From Ornithobacterium rhinotracheale (lineage in GTDB: Bacteria > Bacteroidota > Bacteroidia > Flavobacteriales > Weeksellaceae): a stretch of 64,000 nt of DNA. The position numbers were made by a program, and so were the translations under genes. Below the pieces are notes generated by a model. The model had not been told where the DNA came from. It ran no database searches and saw only the letters and a list, made by a program, of their open reading frames with translations. The DNA is taken from the NCBI RefSeq assembly GCF_022832975.1, contig NZ_CP094846.1, positions 620,001-684,000 of the forward strand. The letters run 5' to 3'. Positions within the stretch are counted from its first letter, which is position 1, and every line of letters begins with the position of its first letter. Positions 61,960 to 64,000 of the stretch are shown in pieces.

Positions 61960-62826
61960 ATGAAAAATAAAATCTTATTGTTAGCATTATTTGTTATTCA
62001 GCAAATAAATGCTCAAGTTTTGATAACTGAAACTATTTCAGATGAAAATGTAGCACCGCACCCTTCTGCGCAACTTGAAATCAGACATGATAAAAAAGGG
62101 GTATATCTTCCACAGGTTGCTCTTGATAATGCGCGAGACGTTGTAAATGTTAAAACACCTAGAGAGGGTACTTTGGTTTTTAATACCACTAAAGGGCTTC
62201 CAGAGTCCAAATACGAGGGAGTTGCCGTTTGGGACGGAGAAAAATGGCTTTTTTCGAATAACGAAGACGACTTGTCTAAGGTGATTGATGTTGTGCAGAC
62301 TAGAAGTTATGACGGGAGACCTAATGTGAAAATTAATCGATTTCCTGATGAAAACCCAAGTTTTAAGAAAGGAGACAAGTTTTCTAATCAATGGACTATT
62401 TTGGCTGAAAATAATACAGATACATATTTTAAATACGATTCAGATAAAGGAGTTCAAAAATTAATCATCGATGCTGAAGGTTTGGCTGCAATTGATAATT
62501 ATAGAGAGGCGAGTAGTCTAGCTTATGCTGTTGGGATTTTTGTTGATAATAAACTGATTACAGTAAGGAAATTTAAAAAAGAGTCCGTAAGTGGGTTATG
62601 CACTTATCATAAGTTTAACATTAGAGGTGTTTTAGACTCTCCAGAATACTTTACAAAAAAAGCAAATTATGCCTATAATATTAAGTTAGCAGCGATACCT
62701 TTAATTAGGATAACTTCCAATTACAATGAAATAACATTTGGTGGTGTAGCTACAGGATGCCATAATTTAAACGAAGATACTGCGAAAACTTATATGAATG
62801 TCCTTAGAATAGAAAGAGAGAGATAG
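61960..62826 (+). CDS. Secreted paralogue 3 of the VGIGT/FVDxKL family
   Basis: A 288-residue secreted protein (signal ends QINAQ), with HPSAQLEIRHDKKGVYLPQV, then GTLVFNTTKG and GVAVWDGEKWLF in the N-terminal domain. The C-terminal half shows GIFVDNKL (near 192), a Cys in GLCTYHKFN (near 213) and a Cys in ATGCHNLNED (near 266). I chose the ATG at 61960 (MKNKILLLALF), which gives a normal signal peptide; the frame from 61846 overlaps the previous gene by 100 bases. It ends the operon before a weak hairpin. Confidence 0.75.
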   Translation: MKNKILLLALFVIQQINAQVLITETISDENVAPHPSAQLEIRHDKKGVYLPQVALDNARDVVNVKTPREGTLVFNTTKGLPESKYEGVAVWDGEKWLFSNNEDDLSKVIDVVQTRSYDGRPNVKINRFPDENPSFKKGDKFSNQWTILAENNTDTYFKYDSDKGVQKLIIDAEGLAAIDNYREASSLAYAVGIFVDNKLITVRKFKKESVSGLCTYHKFNIRGVLDSPEYFTKKANYAYNIKLAAIPLIRITSNYNEITFGGVATGCHNLNEDTAKTYMNVLRIERER

Positions 62827-62855
62827 AAAAGTTCTTCATATTATATACTGTTTTT

Positions 62856-62889
62856 CCCCATTATCATGAAAGTGATTTTGGGGATTTTT
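62856..62889 (+). terminator. Probable terminator of the five-gene operon
   Basis: Stem CCCCA-TT-ATCA with TGAT-TT-TGGGG (2-base internal loop), followed by ATTTTTC. Confidence 0.55.
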
Positions 62890-62908
62890 CATAGCGTTTA
62901 GTTTAGTG

Positions 62909-63997
62909 TTATTCACTAATGATTTCTACTTCTTTTTTCACTTTTTCAATTTGGCTGATGATTTCATCCCAGTTGTTTCCGCAAAAAGTGGCGTGTCCCA
63001 TTTTTCGGCCTGGGCTCGTAAGTTTTTTACCATACCAGTGAATGCTGAATCCTGGTAATTTTAGCGCATCTCTTAGCCCTTTGATTGAGCTTTCTCCCTT
63101 GTGGTCGGGTGCTCCGATTAAGTTAAGCATGGCAGCTTTGCATTTTAAATCTGTATTGCCAAGTGGTAAATTGACCAAGGTGCGGAGCATCATATCAAAC
63201 TGAGAAGAATAAGCCGCTTCAATCGTAGCATGGCCGCTATTGTGCACGCGCGGAGCCGTTTCGTTTACCCAAATGCTACCGTCATTATTTAAAAATAATT
63301 CTACGGCATAAATCCCTGGGGAATCAAAAGCTTTTACTACCTCCAGCGCAATTTGCTTAGCTTTTTCTTCTTCTTCGGGCGAAATGCGCGCAGGCGTGAT
63401 TAAATAATCTAATAAATTATATTTTGGATTGAAAACTTGTTCCACAACGGGATACACAGCACGCTCGCCATCTGCATTTTGAGCCACAATCACGGCGAGT
63501 TCCATTTTTAAATCGGCTAAAGCTTCAAAAATTGAATTTTCTTCCCAAGCCTTAGTTTTTTCATCTTTCAAAATCTGAACGCCTTTGCCGTCGTAGCCAC
63601 CTGTACAGAGTTTTTGCACCACGGGAAAATCGTTTTTTTTCTTCAGTGGAGCGGTGGGAATATTATTTTTTAAATAAAAATCTTTTTGTTTGCCTTTGTC
63701 TTGAATTACTTCCAAAACATCGGGATCAGGAATTACGGTTTTGCCTTGTTTTTTTAGCTCGCGGAGCGCTTCGAGATTCACATGTTCAATCTCAATTCCC
63801 ACGATGTCTACTTGTTGGGCAAAATCCATCACGCTCTGGTAATCGTTGAAATCGCCACACACAAAATGGTCTGCAATTTGGCTACAAGGTGCCTCGGGAT
63901 TGGGGTCGAGAATGTAAATTTCGTAAGGATAATTTAAGGCATTCTGAATGAACATTCTACCCAATTGTCCGCCACCTAAAATTCCAATTTTTTTCAT
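62909..63997 (-). CDS. purK: 5-(carboxyamino)imidazole ribonucleotide synthase
   Basis: A 362-residue ATP-grasp enzyme that makes N5-CAIR from AIR, bicarbonate and ATP. The N-terminal KIGILGGGQLGRMFIQNA is the family start. KLCTGGYDGKGVQIL is the phosphate loop, and AVELFLNNDGSIWVNETAPRVHNSGHATIEA is the metal-binding core. The product feeds PurE. The start codon lies 3 bases from the window end, so the gene is complete but its promoter lies outside. It converges on the operon of secreted paralogues. Confidence 0.97.
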   Translation of the reverse strand: MKKIGILGGGQLGRMFIQNALNYPYEIYILDPNPEAPCSQIADHFVCGDFNDYQSVMDFAQQVDIVGIEIEHVNLEALRELKKQGKTVIPDPDVLEVIQDKGKQKDFYLKNNIPTAPLKKKNDFPVVQKLCTGGYDGKGVQILKDEKTKAWEENSIFEALADLKMELAVIVAQNADGERAVYPVVEQVFNPKYNLLDYLITPARISPEEEEKAKQIALEVVKAFDSPGIYAVELFLNNDGSIWVNETAPRVHNSGHATIEAAYSSQFDMMLRTLVNLPLGNTDLKCKAAMLNLIGAPDHKGESSIKGLRDALKLPGFSIHWYGKKLTSPGRKMGHATFCGNNWDEIISQIEKVKKEVEIISE

Positions 63998-64000
63998 ATA

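Noticed and set aside
61846-62826. Upstream start of secreted paralogue 3
   Set aside because: It overlaps paralogue 2 by over 100 bases and hides the clear signal peptide starting at 61960.

Overview
The window reads as chromosome from a low-GC member of Bacteroidota, class Flavobacteriia. The grounds are two SusC/SusD pairs, the gliding and type IX secretion genes gldB, gldC and gldJ, a CHU_C-type (T9SS type B) C-terminal domain, many -7 boxes of the form TAnnTTTG, and weak or absent Shine-Dalgarno sequences. A Weeksellaceae-like, host-associated organism (for example Ornithobacterium) would fit, but the genus is a guess.

Layout. 1-3406: end of an unknown membrane protein, a LolD-like ABC ATPase and an AsmA-like protein. 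3425-7006 (minus): a zinc-type cation diffusion facilitator, then a MarR / TetR-fold / UbiB-COQ8-like kinase operon. 7156-10333: an S9 prolyl oligopeptidase lipoprotein and an alpha/beta hydrolase. 10334-16255: an accessory segment with a frameshifted gene remnant, a 21-bp tandem array, a huge secreted BNR/PKD/LamG protein and a small secreted protein, bracketed by a 52-bp direct repeat. 16256-19000: purA-purB. 19073-26082 (minus): a polysaccharide utilisation locus (SusC, SusD, GH18 endoglycosidase, DUF1735-LamG) that looks made for host N-glycans. 26461-30723: a T9SS type B surface protein. 30925-34669: gpmI, a small HAD phosphatase, map and a methyltransferase. 34760-41486: a minimal alpha-glucan locus (SusC, SusD, GH97). 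41542-45492: an rRNA methyltransferase, maeB and recO. 45606-48506: a U32 protein / subclass B1 metallo-beta-lactamase / ferredoxin / formyl-THF cyclo-ligase operon. 48559-54547: nadE, gldB, gldC, a PatB-like lyase, trigger factor and an acyltransferase. 54703-55105: tmRNA. 55692-58692: gldJ and murF. 58770-63997: purE and purK, with a five-gene operon on the opposite strand between them.

The genes suggest a predatory or host-glycan-eating surface lifestyle. Glycoproteins would be trimmed outside the cell by endoglycosidase and alpha-glucosidase, imported through SusCD pairs, and the peptides cleaved by periplasmic peptidases. The gld genes would export surface adhesins through T9SS.

The least explained part is the accessory material: the operon at 59492-62826 (DUF2975 membrane protein, Cro/CI regulator and three secreted paralogues sharing a conserved Cys pair), and its distant relative at 15288-15995. 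Two other features deserve attention: a triplicated 30-bp start region on the metallo-beta-lactamase gene, and a COQ9-like TetR-fold protein encoded next to a COQ8-like kinase.
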